Shown one piece after another: positions 24,905-50,640 of a stretch of 64,000 nt of DNA. Made by a program: the position numbers and the translations under genes. Below the pieces are notes generated by a model that saw only the letters and a program-made list of their open reading frames with translations, had not been told where the DNA came from and made no database searches. Numbering within the stretch: position 1 is the stretch's first letter; every line of letters starts with the position of its first letter. The DNA is from Mesostigma viride (taxonomy: Eukaryota > Streptophyta > Mesostigmatophyceae > Mesostigmatales > Mesostigmataceae): assembly GCA_009746045.1 (NCBI GenBank), contig RPFO01000002.1, forward strand, positions 1,339,807 to 1,403,806, read 5' to 3'.

Positions 24905-26575
24905 CGACTGGTTGTGGGATACACGTTCCTGGTTGTGGGATGTGTTCCTTGTTGTGGGATACTTGTTCCTGGTTGTGGGATGCACGTTCCTGGTTGTAGG
25001 ATACTTGTTCCTGGTTGTGGGAAACACGTTCCTGGTTGTGGAATGCACGTTCCTGGTTGTAGGATACTTGTTCCTAGTTGTGGGATAGCAGTTCTTGGTT
25101 GTGGGATGTGTTCCTGGTTGTGGGATGCTTGTTCCTGGTTGTGGGATAGCAGTTCTTGGTTGTGGGATGTGTTCCTGGTTGTGGGATGCACGTTCCTGGT
25201 TGTGGGATGCACGTTCCTGGTTGTGGGATACTTGTTCCTGGTTGTGGGATACTTGTTCCTGGTTGTGGGATACTTGTTCCTGGTTGTGGGATAGCAGTTC
25301 TTGGTTGTGGGATGTGTTCCTGGTTGTGGGATGCACGTTCCTGGTTGTGGGATACTTGTTCCTGGTTGTGGGATACTTGTTCCTGGTTGTGGGATAGCAG
25401 TTCTTGGTTGTGGGATGTGTTCCTGGTTGTGGGATGCACGTTCCTGGTTGTGGGATGCACGTTCCTGGTTGTGGGATACTTGTTCCTGGTTGTGGGATAC
25501 TTGTTCGTGGTTGTGGGAAACACGTTCCTAGTTGTGGGATACTTGTTCCTGGTTGTAGGATACTTGTTCCTGGTTGTGGGATACTTGTTCCTGGTTGTGG
25601 GAAACACGTTCCTAGTTGTGGGATACTTGTTCCTGGTTGTAGGATACTTGTTCCTGGTGGTGGGAAACACGTTCCTGGTTGTGGGAAACACGTTCCTGGT
25701 TGTGGGAAACACGTTCCTGGTTGTGGGATGTGCTCCTTGTTGTGGGATACTTGTTCCTGGTTGTGGGATGCACGTTCCTGGTTGTAGGATACTTGTTCCT
25801 GGTTGTGGGATACACGTTCCTGGTTGTGGGATGTGTTCCTTGTTGTGGGATACTTGTTCCTGGATGTGGAATGCACGTTCCTGGTTGTAGGATACTTGTT
25901 CCTGGTTGTGGGATACTTGTTCCTGGTTGTGGGATACTTGTTCCTGGTTGTGGGATACTTGTTCCTGGTTGTGGGAAACACGTTCATGGTTGTAGGATAC
26001 TTGTTCCTGGTTGTAGGATACTTGTTCCTGGTTGTGGGATACACGTTCCTGGTTGTGGGAAACACGTTCCTGGTTGTGGGAAACACGTTCCTGGTTGTGG
26101 GATACTTGTTCCTGGTTGTGGGATACTTGTTCCTGGTTGTGGGAAACACGTTCCTGGTTGTGGGATACTTGTTCCTGGTTGTGGGATACACGTTCCTGGT
26201 TGTGGGAAACACGTTCCTGGTTGTGGGATACACGTTCCTGGTTGTGGGAAACACGTTCTTGGTTGTGGGATAGTCGTTCCTGGTTGTGGGATACTTGTTC
26301 CTGGTTGTGGGATACTTGTTCCTGGTTGTGGGATACTTGTTCCTGGTTGTGGGATACTTGTTCCTGGTTGTGGGATAGTCGTTCCTGGTTGTGGGATACA
26401 CGTTCCTGGATGTGGGATACACGTTCCTGGTTGTGGGATGCCTGTTCCTGGTTGTGGGATACTTGTTCCTGGTTGTGGGAAACACGTTCCTGGTTGTGGG
26501 AAACACGTTCCTGGTTGTGGGAAACACGTTCCTGGTTGTGGGAAACACGTTCCTGGTTGTGGGATAGTCGAGCCT
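24905..26575. repeat. 21-bp minisatellite, left arm of the foldback element
   Basis: About 79 units alternating between ACTTGTTCCTGGTTGTGGGAT and variants with ACACG, GCACG or AGCAG in place of ACTTG. The 21-bp period keeps reading frames open on both strands, giving heptad ORFs up to 553 codons. I regard those as artefacts. Confidence 0.95.
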
Positions 26576-26619
26576 AGTGGGATGTGTTCCTGGTCCAAAT
26601 ATAAAGGGGCTCGGGAATA

Positions 26620-27383
26620 ACGTTAGCAGAGGGGCACGGGCACTAACGTTAGTGAAGGGGCAAGGGCACTAACGTTAGTGAAGGGGCACGGGCACTAACG
26701 TTAGCAGAGGGGGCTGGGCACTAACGTTAGTAAAGGGGCACGGGCACTAACATTAGCAGAGGGGGCTGGGCACTAACGTTAGTAAAGGGGCACGGGCACT
26801 AACGATAGCAGAGGGGGTGTGGGAATTAAAGTTTATTAGCAGAGGGGGGAAATAATTATAGTAGAGGGGGGGGGGCACTAACGTTAGCAGAGGGGCACGA
26901 GCACTAACATTAGTAAAGGGGCGCGGGCACTAACGTTAGCAGAGGGGGTGTGGGAATAAAGTTAGTGAAGGGGGGTGGGCATTAACGATAGCAGGGGGGG
27001 GAGGGCACTTTCGTTAGCAGAGGGGTGTGGGAACTAATGTTAGCAAAGGAGGGGGGGGGCACTAACGTTAGCAGAGGGGGCTGGGCACTAACGTTAGTGA
27101 AGGGGCACGGGCACTAACGTTAGCAGAGGGGGATGGGCACTAACGTTAGTAAAGGGGCACGGGCACTAACGATAGCAGAGGGGGTGTGGGAATTAAAGTT
27201 TATTAGCATAGGGGGGAAATAATTATAGTAGAGGGGGGGGGCACTAACGTTAGCTGAGGGGCACGAGCACTAACGTTAGTAAAGGGGCGCGGGCACTAAC
27301 GTTAGCAGAGGGGGTGTGGGAATAAAGTTAGTGAAGGGGGTGGGCATTAACGATAGCAGGGGGGGGAGGGCACTTACGTTAGC
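26620..27383. repeat. About 25-bp minisatellite with a palindrome in every unit
   Basis: Units alternate the perfect palindrome CTAACGTTAG with purine-rich AGAGGGGCACGGGCA spacers. A larger block of several units is itself duplicated (about 26.76-26.95 kb and 27.14-27.31 kb). A short inverted piece is present in the other arm at about 29365-29450. Confidence 0.9.
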
Positions 27384-28440
27384 AGAATTGAATTGAATTG
27401 AATGGTAACATAACTCCGTTGGGAGTATATGTAGCACATAGCCCTTGAGAGGGGGCATATGGCCTATCATACATCCTAAGCTACTTCCTGCAAGGGTGGG
27501 GATGTAAAGGACCCTTGCTCTAGTAGGTGCACCAGGGCACGTGCATCCCCATGATCTTCAAGCTATGCCCAGCGAAGGGGGAGCTTGTCATGGGGGGGAA
27601 GATCAGCATAGCTATACAAAGAAGCTAGGGCATGGCGGCTCAGCAGAGAGTTACTCCCTGCATGGGCACAACATAACTAAATAAAGCTAGGCATCATCTG
27701 GAGTGTGGCTCATCATAGGCACACATGTACATGATTAAATAAAGCGCGTGGCTTAGCTGGGATAGGGCCTCTAGGAGGCGTACATGTACATGGCCACGGT
27801 CTATCTATTCTACACTACTACTGCTGTATTCCCCTAAGCTGGGGCGCCTGGAGTCGCTGGGGCCGCGGGGGTCGCCTGCCAGGGCTTGTGGCCGACGTAG
27901 ATCATCATGTGGCCGCCCCCTTCCAGTACACCGGCTGCCCCGCCTTGGTCTGCCGGAGCTGGAGGTAGGTCGGCCATAGCTCCCGTCGCCGTTGTTGCTG
28001 CGCCAGGGTCAGGTCGTCATCAAGGGTGAAGAGAGTCTTCTCGAGCCGCTTGCGGCGTCTGAGAAAAGAAATCTTGTCCGCCGGGGTCTTAAAGGTGAGA
28101 AGGAGCGGGGGCGGCCCTGCCTTACCCCGCGCGCGGGGAAGGCGGTGGGCGGCCAGCTCGATCTCACCAGTACTTAAGGCCCATGCGATCAAGGATTTCT
28201 CTCTCAAAAGCACGCGCAAGCTTCTCGGAATTCTCACCTTCCTCCATCTTGAGATTCTTGACAATGACGTTAAGGCTGCGCTTGGCGAGCTCGGCCTCCT
28301 CGCGGAGGTCAAGCGTCTGCCGCTGGAGCTGTGCTGCGACGGCGGAGGTGGTGGAGGTGGTGTGCTGCTTAAGCATGTCCGCCCAGGTCGTGATGGGAGG
28401 AGCATCGCCGGCCAGGCCAGCACGCACATCAAGATCGAGC
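27384..28440 (-). mobile_element. LINE copy: ORF1 C-terminal half plus 3' UTR
   Basis: Minus strand, 5' end near 28430. ORF1 reads NVIVKNLKMEEGENSEKLAR, then LAAHRLPRARGKAGPPPLLL, LRRRKRLEKTLFTLDDDLTL and ELWPTYLQLRQTKAG. This resembles the RNA-binding and C-terminal domains of L1-type ORF1. The 3' UTR ends in the ACTCC-CAAC-GGAGT hairpin and an (AATTC)n tail. It sits inside the foldback element. A small indel near 28170 separates the two halves of the ORF. Confidence 0.8.
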
Positions 28441-28520
28441 TATTAAATATTTCCTTGTACATCCAATGATGCTACGTCTTGGCTATGCTCACATTACTTG
28501 CCCACGCTCCTTGTTATGAT

Positions 28521-28790
28521 AAGCTCACATGGGTCTCATTGCACCCACAGATCTTGCAGGATCGTTTAGCGTGTCCGATTGCAGCTGTGGCATTAATTAA
28601 TTAATTAATTAGACTCGTGCTCCCGTTTGGGAGTCACGCAGCTGTGGCATGCCTCTAGCATGAAGGAGAAAGGGGGTCTCTGACCTTCCTTCCTGTTGTG
28701 CAAACAAAGGGATGAAAGGCAGTTCGGGCTCCGTGACTCCCCAACGGGAGCACGAGTCTAATTAATTAATTAATTAATTAATTACCTACC
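28521..28790 (+). mobile_element. Hairpin-tailed short element, copy with internal 45-bp insertion
   Basis: Homologous to the element at 47125-47341 from GCTCACATGGGTCTCATTGC to the 3' hairpin GTGACTCCCCAACGGGAGCA and the (TTAA)n tail. It is split at 28594-28638 by a minus-strand copy of the family's own last 45 bases. Confidence 0.75.
28594..28638 (-). mobile_element. 45-bp retro-insertion consisting only of hairpin and TTAA tail
   Basis: Flanked by the perfect 12-bp repeat CAGCTGTGGCAT (28582-28593 and 28639-28650). The insert on the minus strand is CGTGACTCCCAAACGGGAGC, ACGAGTCT and a TTAA tail. The target sequence is continuous in the uninterrupted copy at 47125, which gives an empty-site control. 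Confidence 0.85.
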
Positions 28791-29459
28791 TACCTGACCT
28801 ACCTATCAAGTTCTAACTAGCTCACTAGCTAACTAACTGACTAACTATTTTAACTAAGTAAGTACTAACTAACTACTAACTAAACAACCCCCGTTGCTCT
28901 GCCGAACTAAGTAGATGCCCTTCGATTAAAACGCACAAATCGTGAATGATGCAAGCTACCGTGCCGACGCACAATTGATTCTTGCCCCCCTACGCGTCTA
29001 AATGTTGTATTGTTGTCAGTAAGCGCTCAACGTGCATGGGGCTAGCTGCCCAAATATGAGATTCCACGGACAACACCGAAAATGAGAAACCACAGTAGCT
29101 ACCAGCAAGTTACGAACACAGGACCTCCCTAAATCTAGTATCAAGTAACGTTATTTCCCCGTTTCGACGAACTTGGTCCATTCACATTTATAGCGGTGAA
29201 TTAATTGTCACACCTTGCTCAGGCAAAGTGCGCCAAGTCCTACAGCATGTCTCCCCATGTCATTCACTTAAATAAGGAAGGGAAATGTAAAGCCATGCAT
29301 CGTGAAGCCGTATGAAAGGGCATAACCACCCAAATAATCAAGTTGGTACGTATAAGTGTCAACCCCCTCTGCTAACGTTAGTGCCCTTGCCCCTCTGCTA
29401 ACGTTATTCCCGAGCCCCCTCTGCTATCGCTAATTCCCGTGCCCCTTTATATTTGGACC

Positions 29460-30378
29460 AGGAACACATCCCACAACTAGGCTCGACTATCCCACAACCA
29501 GGAACGTGTTTCCCACAACCAGGAACGTGTATCCCACAACCAGGAACGACTATCCCACAACCAGGAACGTGTTTCCCACAACCAGGAACGTGTTTCCCAC
29601 AACCAGGAACGTGTTTCCCACAACCAGGAACAAGTATCCCACAACCAGGAACGACTATCCCACAACCAGGAACAAGTATCCCACAACCAGGAACGTGTTT
29701 CCCACAACCAGGAACGTGTTTCCCACAACCAGGAACGTGTTTCCCACAACCAGGAACAAGTATCCCACAACCAGGAACGTGTTTCCCACAACCAGGAACA
29801 AGTATCCCACAACCAGGAACAAGTATCCCACAACCAGGAACGTGCATCCCACAACCAGGAACACATCCCACAACCAAGAACTGCTATCCCACAACCAGGA
29901 ACAAGCATCCCACAACCAGCAACACATGGAACGTGCATCCCACAACCAGGAACACATCCCACAACCAAGAACTGCTATCCCACAACCAGGAACAAGTATC
30001 CCACAACCAGGGACGTGTATCCCACAACCAGGAACAAGTATCCTACAACCAGGAACGTGCATCCCACAACCAGGAACAAGTATCCTACAACCAGGAACAC
30101 ATGGAACGTGCATCCCACAACCAGGAACACATCCCACAACCAAGAACTGCTATCCCACAACCAGGAACAAGTATCCTACAACCAGGAACGTGCATTCCAC
30201 AACCAGGAACAAGTATCCCACAACAAGGAACACATCCCACAACCAGGAACGTGTATCCCACAACCAGGAACAAGTATCCTACAACCAGGAACGTGCATCC
30301 CACAACCAGGAACAAGTATCCCACAACAAGGAACACATCCCACAACCAGGAACGTGTATCCCACAACCAGTCGCGCAG
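29460..30378. repeat. 21-bp minisatellite, right arm (inverted)
   Basis: Reverse complement of the left-arm array, about 44 units, so clearly shorter than the left arm. Two positions carry an ACATGG insertion near 29926 and 30103. The length difference shows independent expansion or contraction of the two arms. Confidence 0.95.
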
Positions 30379-31509
30379 TCGGTCTGAATGACTGGCATTA
30401 TAACGAGCGTCATATTCGTCTCCGGCTTGGCAGTGCCGTCATCCTGCATACAAAAAGAACATTGGAGCCAGCACTTTCCCGCGGGTTGTAGCCGATATTC
30501 CTCCATGCAGCGATATTCACCAATGCGCTATCAATAAACAAGTCGACACCATCCGGTATGTAAAAAAAGCACGCTGCTGGCCACGACGGTCACGGCGATG
30601 ATGAACGACAATAACAAGAACGCCTAATAGCAGGCGTCATACAAACTAGAACAGACTGGAACAACTACTTACCCGGTCGTCTGTGATCTTGACGCAGAGC
30701 CTGGTTTACAAGGAAGCGAGGGAAACCGGCCACTATGAGCACCCCTACTTAACCCACATAATGAAGGTTAGGAATCCTCCCCATCATGCTAACCGTAGAC
30801 TCGGTGAAACGCCCCATGCTACAAATACGATAGCCCAGCAACGACTACTTGCGGCCATCACCTTGTCCAGTTCTGGCTGGCTGTGCGGCGGTAATTTTAC
30901 CAAGTTTAAAAATGTTACGCCGCACCAGTCTGTGCTTTTTTACGTAGTACCAGTGTAGTGTAGAAATCTGCCAAAAGAGCAAACGCCCAAAGCCAACTTC
31001 CAAGACGCCCAAAGCCAAATTCCAAGACGCCCAAAGCCCAAAGGCGGGCGAGTCTGGCGCGGCGCGCCTGTCCTGGAGGCCATTGGGCGCCGGAATAAGA
31101 AATCCCCGCGGGATCCAACTGATTCCTCATTGACTGACTGACGTACTGTACGTCGCCTGCAAACAGCCTCGACTGCTGACAACTTCAACCTACAGCTGTA
31201 TGACGTATTACCGTACCGAAACCGTACGACCGATTTGGAATTCTGGTCATGTTCTGGTGCCCATTTTCTCCACAAGTCAGGGGGCCTGGTCTGAGAAGAA
31301 CTTACAGTACCAATTGATGGTTCGTGGCTTTGCATGTGCCTCATCCGTATCACTTCCGTGCGTGATGCGCGCACGGATCTGCCGTAACGGAAAGTAAGTT
31401 GATGCACAACAATGGCAGCCATATGTGTAGCGTCGCCCGCCCGAAGGTCCGATAGCCTGCCAGTAAATTAGGGGACGCCTAATTACCCCATCCTAATTGC
31501 GGGCTGAAA

Positions 31510-45302
<13,793 letters not shown>

Positions 45303-45892
45303 GCAGGCTCTTCAGGACAATTTTGTGTATATGCAAGGATTTTGCAAAGGCGGCCGCCCCTTTCAGTTTCTACAAAGCACGCGTAGTGTCTCATTAGAGG
45401 CTCGGCACGACCTTTCCAGCTGCTTGTATCCTAAGGCAATCGTTTTTGCCTTTGTACCTGTGAGAATTGGACGTCATGTTCAGAACGTAGTGTATCATAG
45501 ATCTCTGACTGCTGAAGTGCGCACCAATGTGAGATAAATCTGGATGTGGATCGTCTCATGAATAGCCTGTGTTGGTTTATTAGTAGGACCTGGGCTTTAG
45601 AACTTCTAGACAGGCTTGGAGACATTCTGGGATTCTCATCATCTTGGGATCGGGAAATCTCACTGACTATATGGCCCCCCAAAACGGACTTTTTGGTATT
45701 AGGCATGGCACTTCCGTGATTTGGGAAAAGATGCAGGACAAGGGCAAGTGGGCCCGCTGAGGTAGTCAAGGACAATGTCCCCCCTGCTGTGGGGAAGAAG
45801 CGTATTTGCAACTATGGCAAGAGTGCCAGGAGCGACCGCTAGGGTCTGGCTCCATCTAGATAGTACACCGGTAGGATTGTGTGCCGCCGTCC

Positions 45893-46050
45893 GTCCATCC
45901 ATCCATCCATCCATCCATCCATCCATCCATCCATCCATCCATCCATCCATCCATCCATCCATCCATCCATCCATCCATCCATCCATCCATCCATCCATCC
46001 ATCCATCCATCCATCCATCCATCCATCCATCCATCCATCCATCCATCCAT
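45893..46050. repeat. (ATCC)n tetramer array
   Basis: About 39 perfect tetramers, 590 bp downstream of the phosphoesterase stop codon. Long IHPS/MDGW repeat ORFs are artefacts. Confidence 0.97.
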
Positions 46051-46070
46051 CGGCGTTACTACGACCCATA

Positions 46071-46330
46071 TTCTGATCAGACACTCCGCAAAGGTGAAAA
46101 CCTTTGCGTTCAGTGCCAGGCCGCGGAAAACGCGATCTGCAAATGAATCCGACCGGAATCGAACTGGGGACCTCTCGCACCAATTTTGCTGACTATAGGA
46201 CGGACGTCTCCGGTTACCATGGCATCGCCAACTTACACCTACAGTCATCCGCAAAAGTTCTCCTGTCCGGGGAGTGATGCAAGCCTTTCGGATTTGGTAC
46301 TAGATAAATCACTCGAGATCTGTGTGTAGG
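46071..46330 (-). mobile_element. SINE-like element with tRNA-like core, copy 2
   Basis: Same family as 16119-16383. Both flanks contain ACTAC(ACAC)GACCCATAT, which fits a target duplication with a 4-bp length change in an AC repeat. The tRNA-like TCCGTCC and GTTCGATTCC motifs are present on the minus strand. Confidence 0.7.
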
Positions 46331-46489
46331 AGTACTACACACGACCCATATCTCCGGCCCTTATGCGGACGCTATGAGCCACGAGATAGCCATGGCTGAC
46401 GGCGGAGCGCATAACTTTCACGTCAAATGGGCACCATGATTCGGCCGTGAATATCACAATCGCTTCGTCTTTCTAAGACGCACACGCTG

Positions 46490-47970
46490 ATATATTTTCC
46501 CAAAACTATCGCGCCCCCCTCCAGTATACCGGCTTCCCCCCTGCGCTCTGCCGGAGCTGAAGGTACAGGTCGGCCATAGCTCGCGTCGCCGCTGTTGCTG
46601 GGCCAGGGTCAAGCCGTCGTCCAGCGTGAAGCGAGTCTCCGAGAGCTTCTTGCGGCATTTAAGGAACGCCAGTTTGTCCGCCATGTACTTAAAGGTGAGG
46701 AGCACGGGTGCCGGGCCAGCCTTACCCCGCGCGCGGGGGAGGCGGACAGCCAACATCCGCAGCTCACCAGTGAGTTGCATGGGGGGAAAAATGGCGCGCT
46801 TAAATGCCTCGAGAAGGCTCGTGGAGGTCTCACCTGCCGGCTGGTCGAAGTGCTTGACGATGACATTGTGGTGATGTCGGCCTCCTTGCGAAGGTCGAGG
46901 GCTTGTTGCTTTAGTTGTCGGCCGCGATGGTGGAGGTGGTGTGATGCTTAAGCAAGTCCGCCCAGGTGGGGAGCATCGCCGCCCGGGCCAGCAGGTGCCG
47001 GCTGGGCGGCGATGTCCTTCACCGCCTGGGCGGTGAGGCCGGCGGTGTCATGCAAGCACTCAAGGGCGGTGGCGGTGGCTTGAAGGCGTTGGTCGAGGTC
47101 GAGGAGCTGGGCTTTGATGTCGGCCAGATATGCTCACATGGGTCTTATTGCACCCACAGATTGCCGGATCGTTAGCGTGTCCGTTTAGCTAGCGCGCCCG
47201 AATGCAGCTGTGGCATGCCTTTGGCATGAAGGAGACTGGGGGTCTCTGCCCTTTCTCCTGTTGTGCACACACAGGGATTAAAAGCACTTCGGTGCTCCGT
47301 GACTCCCCAACGGGAGCACGTGTTTTAATTCATTAATTAATTTGATGTCGGCAGTGGAGGTGGAGGCGTCGGTGGTGGAAATGTGAGGAAGGTCAGTAGC
47401 CATCGTGCCACCCATTGCTGCTATGTCGGCAGCAAGGGGGGTCACGTGCTGCTGGAAGGCTTGCGTGAGGATGGAACGAAGTGTGGGGGCGGAGATGGAT
47501 GGAGCCCAGATCTCGCCGTCAGAGCGCTGGAGAAGGGAGTTGAGGATGGCATGCTGGAGGCGGGGGCGGGGGGAGCCGAAAACCATGCTGACGTTGTGCC
47601 AGCGACGGCCGTCGGTGCAGAGGACTAGGCGTCCGGTGTCGTGGAGATGGAGGCACAGGTCGTAAAGCGAGGCGTAGTCCCCGTAGAAGATGCAGTGCAG
47701 AGCATCGGACGGAGACATGTTGGTCCAGTCGTGATCATCGACCTGGAAAGGTTGGAGCCCGGAAAGCGCGGTTCCGAGGGGCGTGAAGACCCTCCTGTTT
47801 TGTCGGCTGAGCGGGTGCGTTTAGGGTCAGGCGGTGCCGATGGCGATGCATTGAGCCTGGGAGGGTTCGGGGCGACCACCAGTGCGCAACTAGTGTCACC
47901 GCTGCCTGCCGGATCTGGCGAAGCTGCAGCCTCAGCTGCCGCATTTTCATGGGCGAGTGCATCCGCTTAA
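46490..47970 (-). mobile_element. LINE ORF1 copy, split by a short element
   Basis: Reading down from about 47960: LHCIFYGDYASLYDLCLHLH, LCTDGRRWHNVSMVFGSPR and HVTPLAADIAAMGG, then the insertion at 47125-47341, then LAVRLPRARGKAGPAPVLL, LKCRRKLSETRFTLDDGLTL and QRRRELWPT to about 46490. This supplies the N-terminal half of the ORF1 whose C-terminal half is seen in the other copies. The 3' UTR is missing. It differs clearly in sequence from the 49101 copy. Confidence 0.75.
47125..47341 (+). mobile_element. Hairpin-tailed short element (SINE-sized), intact copy
   Basis: A 217-bp insert flanked by the 12-bp repeat TTTGATGTCGGC (47113-47124 and 47342-47353). It ends with GTGCTCC-loop-GGAGCAC, where the loop is GTGACTCCCCAACG, followed by an AATTAATT tail. 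It lies inside a LINE ORF1. No ORF is present. A partner LINE supplying the reverse transcriptase is inferred. Confidence 0.85.
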
Positions 47971-48176
47971 CTGCGTTGCGTCGAGGAGCGTTTGCTCGTC
48001 ATATATTGCGTATTAGATTCGGTGCAGGTGCACCTTGTGCACCCAGAGCAGGTGATAGTTGTACATCCTCCACCTGCCGGTTGTCGCCCTGATTGTATTA
48101 CAAACCCATAGATGCCCCTTTCTCAGGGCTGTGTGTTACATATGCTCCCAACGGAGCTATGATTTGAATTAATTAA

Positions 48177-49100
48177 GGGGACGGTCCCGGCGCAAATATT
48201 TTGGCGCCGAAAAATTCGCGGTACCCGTCCGTACCGTGAAAAAGTGGTGCACGGGGCGCGCACCCCTACCGGAGCTGGCCATGGCGACGTGCTTTCAGGC
48301 AGAGTAGAAAAAGATAGCTCGCGGAATGCAGAGAAACTGAGCGAATCTTAAAGACGATGAGTAAATGATACTACTTCGTAGCGGAGTTCGCGTTTTTTGC
48401 AGTGTCGATGATTTTATTGATGACCATCGCCACGGGGGTCCAATCTGATGTTTTCGTCGAGAGGAATAAATTAGAATGCACGCTGGCGGCGGTGATTGTC
48501 AGGTTTTATGGGCTTTACCTAGCGTCAAGGATGCGTTTAAATCGTTATTGGTAAAGCTTTAAAAAATTTGCTGGGTTTCGGCAAGATTTCCGTCATGATC
48601 GGTAAGACACTCTCCAGGCTCGCGGGATGCGCGTCTTATTATTCCATGGAAGGTTGTTCTTTCTTGCGCCGCTGGGCGAAGGACCATTCCGGTAATGGTG
48701 CGATCGTGTGATCAACGTGACCCTATGAATGTTTCGCTTCCTTTATGGGTTATCAACGCAAGTTTTCGGCTTCTTTCCGTACAGTTAGCGCCAGGTATAA
48801 TGCAATTCCGTGCTGCGCATCGCCAGATTCCTGGCACCTTTCAGTGGTTTTTATGTACGTTGCATGGCTGGGATGTGTCAAAGCGTGACCGTGGCATATC
48901 GTCAAGTTGTCAGGGATTTGCTGAGTGGTTTCTTGGAAGGAGATTGCTAACAGCACTCAGTTTTGTGTGAATATTGACGCGGCCTTTCTTAGCAGAGGCT
49001 TCATTGTGGTTAGAGGCTCACAAGCTTGAGTTTGTTTCTTGGCAAACAATTGCGCTGGAAAGAAAGGTGGCAGTGGTTTTTCTGAGGGGCATACTGCATG
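48177..49100. mobile_element. Truncated TTAA-type element
   Basis: Starts GGGGACGGTCCCGGCGC directly after TTAA (48173-48176). About 920 bp are the reverse complement of the right half of the element at 50936-52828 with few differences. It stops where LINE ORF1 sequence begins at about 49101. Confidence 0.8.
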
Positions 49101-50545
49101 CAATCCTCAAATGCCGCCGCCCCAACCTTCAGATTCGCGTCCTTTTCTCCCTCCTCGGCTGCTCCCTCGAGGAGCTTTGGCCCCCAAAGCCCCTCACCAC
49201 CACCTTAACCGAATCCTCCATCCGCTCACTCCTCAAGGAGGCCCTCGAGCAGCACGTGGCCCCCATCGCAGCAGATGTGGGCAGCACGTTGGCTGCCGAG
49301 CTCCCGGCTCCTCTCCACCGCCACCTCCACCATCTCCACCGCCACCTCCACCCTCCTCGCCTCCTCCACCGCCACCACCTCCACCTCCGACGCCATCACC
49401 GCCCAGCTCCGTGACATCGACCAGCGTCTTAAGGACAACGCCATTGCTATCGAGGTTCTGCAGAATACCGCAGGCCTCACCGCCCAGGCGGTGAAGGACA
49501 TTGCCGCCAAGCCAGCCTCGGCTGGCCTGGCCGGCGATGCTCCTCCTGCATCACCACCTGGGCGGACATGCTTAAGCAAAATACCACCTCCACCACCTCC
49601 GCCGTCGCAGCCCAGCTTCGACGGCAGACGCTTGACCTCCGCGAGGAGGCCGAGCTCGCCAAGCGCAGCCTCAACGTCATTGTCAAGAACTTCAAGATGG
49701 AGGAAGGTGAGAATTCCGAGAAGCTTTTGCGTGCGTTTGAGAGAGAAATCCTTGGTCGCATGGGCCTTAACGGTGAGATAGAGCTGGCTGCCCACCGCCT
49801 TCCCCGCGCGCGGGGTAAGGCAGGGCCGCCCCCGCTCCTCCTCACCTTTAAGACCCCGGCGGACAAGATTTCTTTTCTCAGACGCCGCAAGCGGCTCGAG
49901 AAGACTCTCTTCACCCTTGATGACGACTTGACCCTGGCGCAGCAACAACGGCGACGGGAGCTATGGCCGACCTACCTCCAGCTCCGGCAGACCAAGGCGG
50001 GGCAGCCGGTGTACTGGAAGGGGGCGGCCACAAGCCCTGGCAGGCGACCCCCCCCCCCCGCGGCCCCAGCGACTCCAGACGCCCCAGCTTAGGGGAATAC
50101 AGCAGTAGTAACTAGTGCAGAATAGATAGACCGTGGCCATGTACATGTACGCCTCCTAGAGGCACTATCCCAGCTAAGCCCCGCGCTTTATTTAATCATG
50201 TACATGTGTGCCTATGATGTGCCACACTCCAGACGATGCCTAGCCTTATTTAACTAGTAATGTTGTGCTCATGCAGGGAGTCACTCTCTGCTGAGAAGCC
50301 ATGCCATAGCTCTTGTATAGTAGCCATGATGATCTTCCCCCTCACAGGCATGCTCCCCCCTTACCCGGGCATAGCGTGATAGACCATGAGGGTGCGGGTG
50401 CCCTGGTGCACGTAGAGCAAGTGTTGTTTACATTCCCACCCTTGCAGGAAGTAGCTTAGAATGTATTATAGGCTCATATGCCCCTTCTCAGGGCTATGTG
50501 CTACATATACTCCCAACTGAGTTATGTTCCTAATTAATTAATTAA
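49101..50545 (+). mobile_element. LINE copy: ORF1 with coiled coil, and 3' UTR
   Basis: ORF1-like coding runs in shifted frames: LQIRVLFSLLGCSLEELWPP, SSIRSLLKEALEQHVAPIAA, a Pro-rich stretch, TAQVKDIAAK-like residues, then the 49568-50092 frame with LRRQTLDLREEAELAKRSLN (coil), VIVKNFKMEEGENSEKLLRA, LAAHRLPRARGKAGPPPLLL and TLDDDLTLAQQQRRRELWPT. The 3' UTR ends in the ACTCC-CAAC hairpin and an AATT tail. It resembles L1 ORF1p, an RNA-binding trimer. No RT follows, so it is ORF1-only. Confidence 0.75.
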
Positions 50546-50640
50546 TTAGATTCCATCATCATTCCGTCGATCATCATTCCGTCATCGCGACTAGGAGAAG
50601 TGCACCACCCTTATGCTGGCATCTGTCACCACCCCGGCAG

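Larger units (their letters stand above)
24172..31106. mobile_element. Giant foldback element with 9-bp target duplication (MULE-like)
   Basis: Both ends start GGGATTTCTTATTCCGG in inverted orientation and are flanked by the 9-bp repeat CGCGGGATC (24163-24171 and 31107-31115). Each arm has a unique part of about 735 bp (24172-24904 and 30370-31106), nearly identical after inversion, then an inverted 21-bp minisatellite (24905-26575 and 29460-30378), then CTAACGTTAG-bearing repeats. A 9-bp duplication with long terminal inverted repeats is characteristic of Mutator-like elements. No transposase ORF is present, so it is non-autonomous. The interior has received a LINE copy and a hairpin-tailed short element. 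Confidence 0.8.

Noticed and set aside
24887-30391. Long ORFs (up to 553 codons) with heptad repeats such as FPTTRNV or VPGCGIL on both strands
   Set aside because: They are produced by a 21-bp minisatellite that has no stop in several frames on both strands. They mirror each other in the inverted arms and have no start context or non-repeat domain.
45699-46254. MDGW / IHPS repeat ORFs
   Set aside because: Artefact of (ATCC)n.
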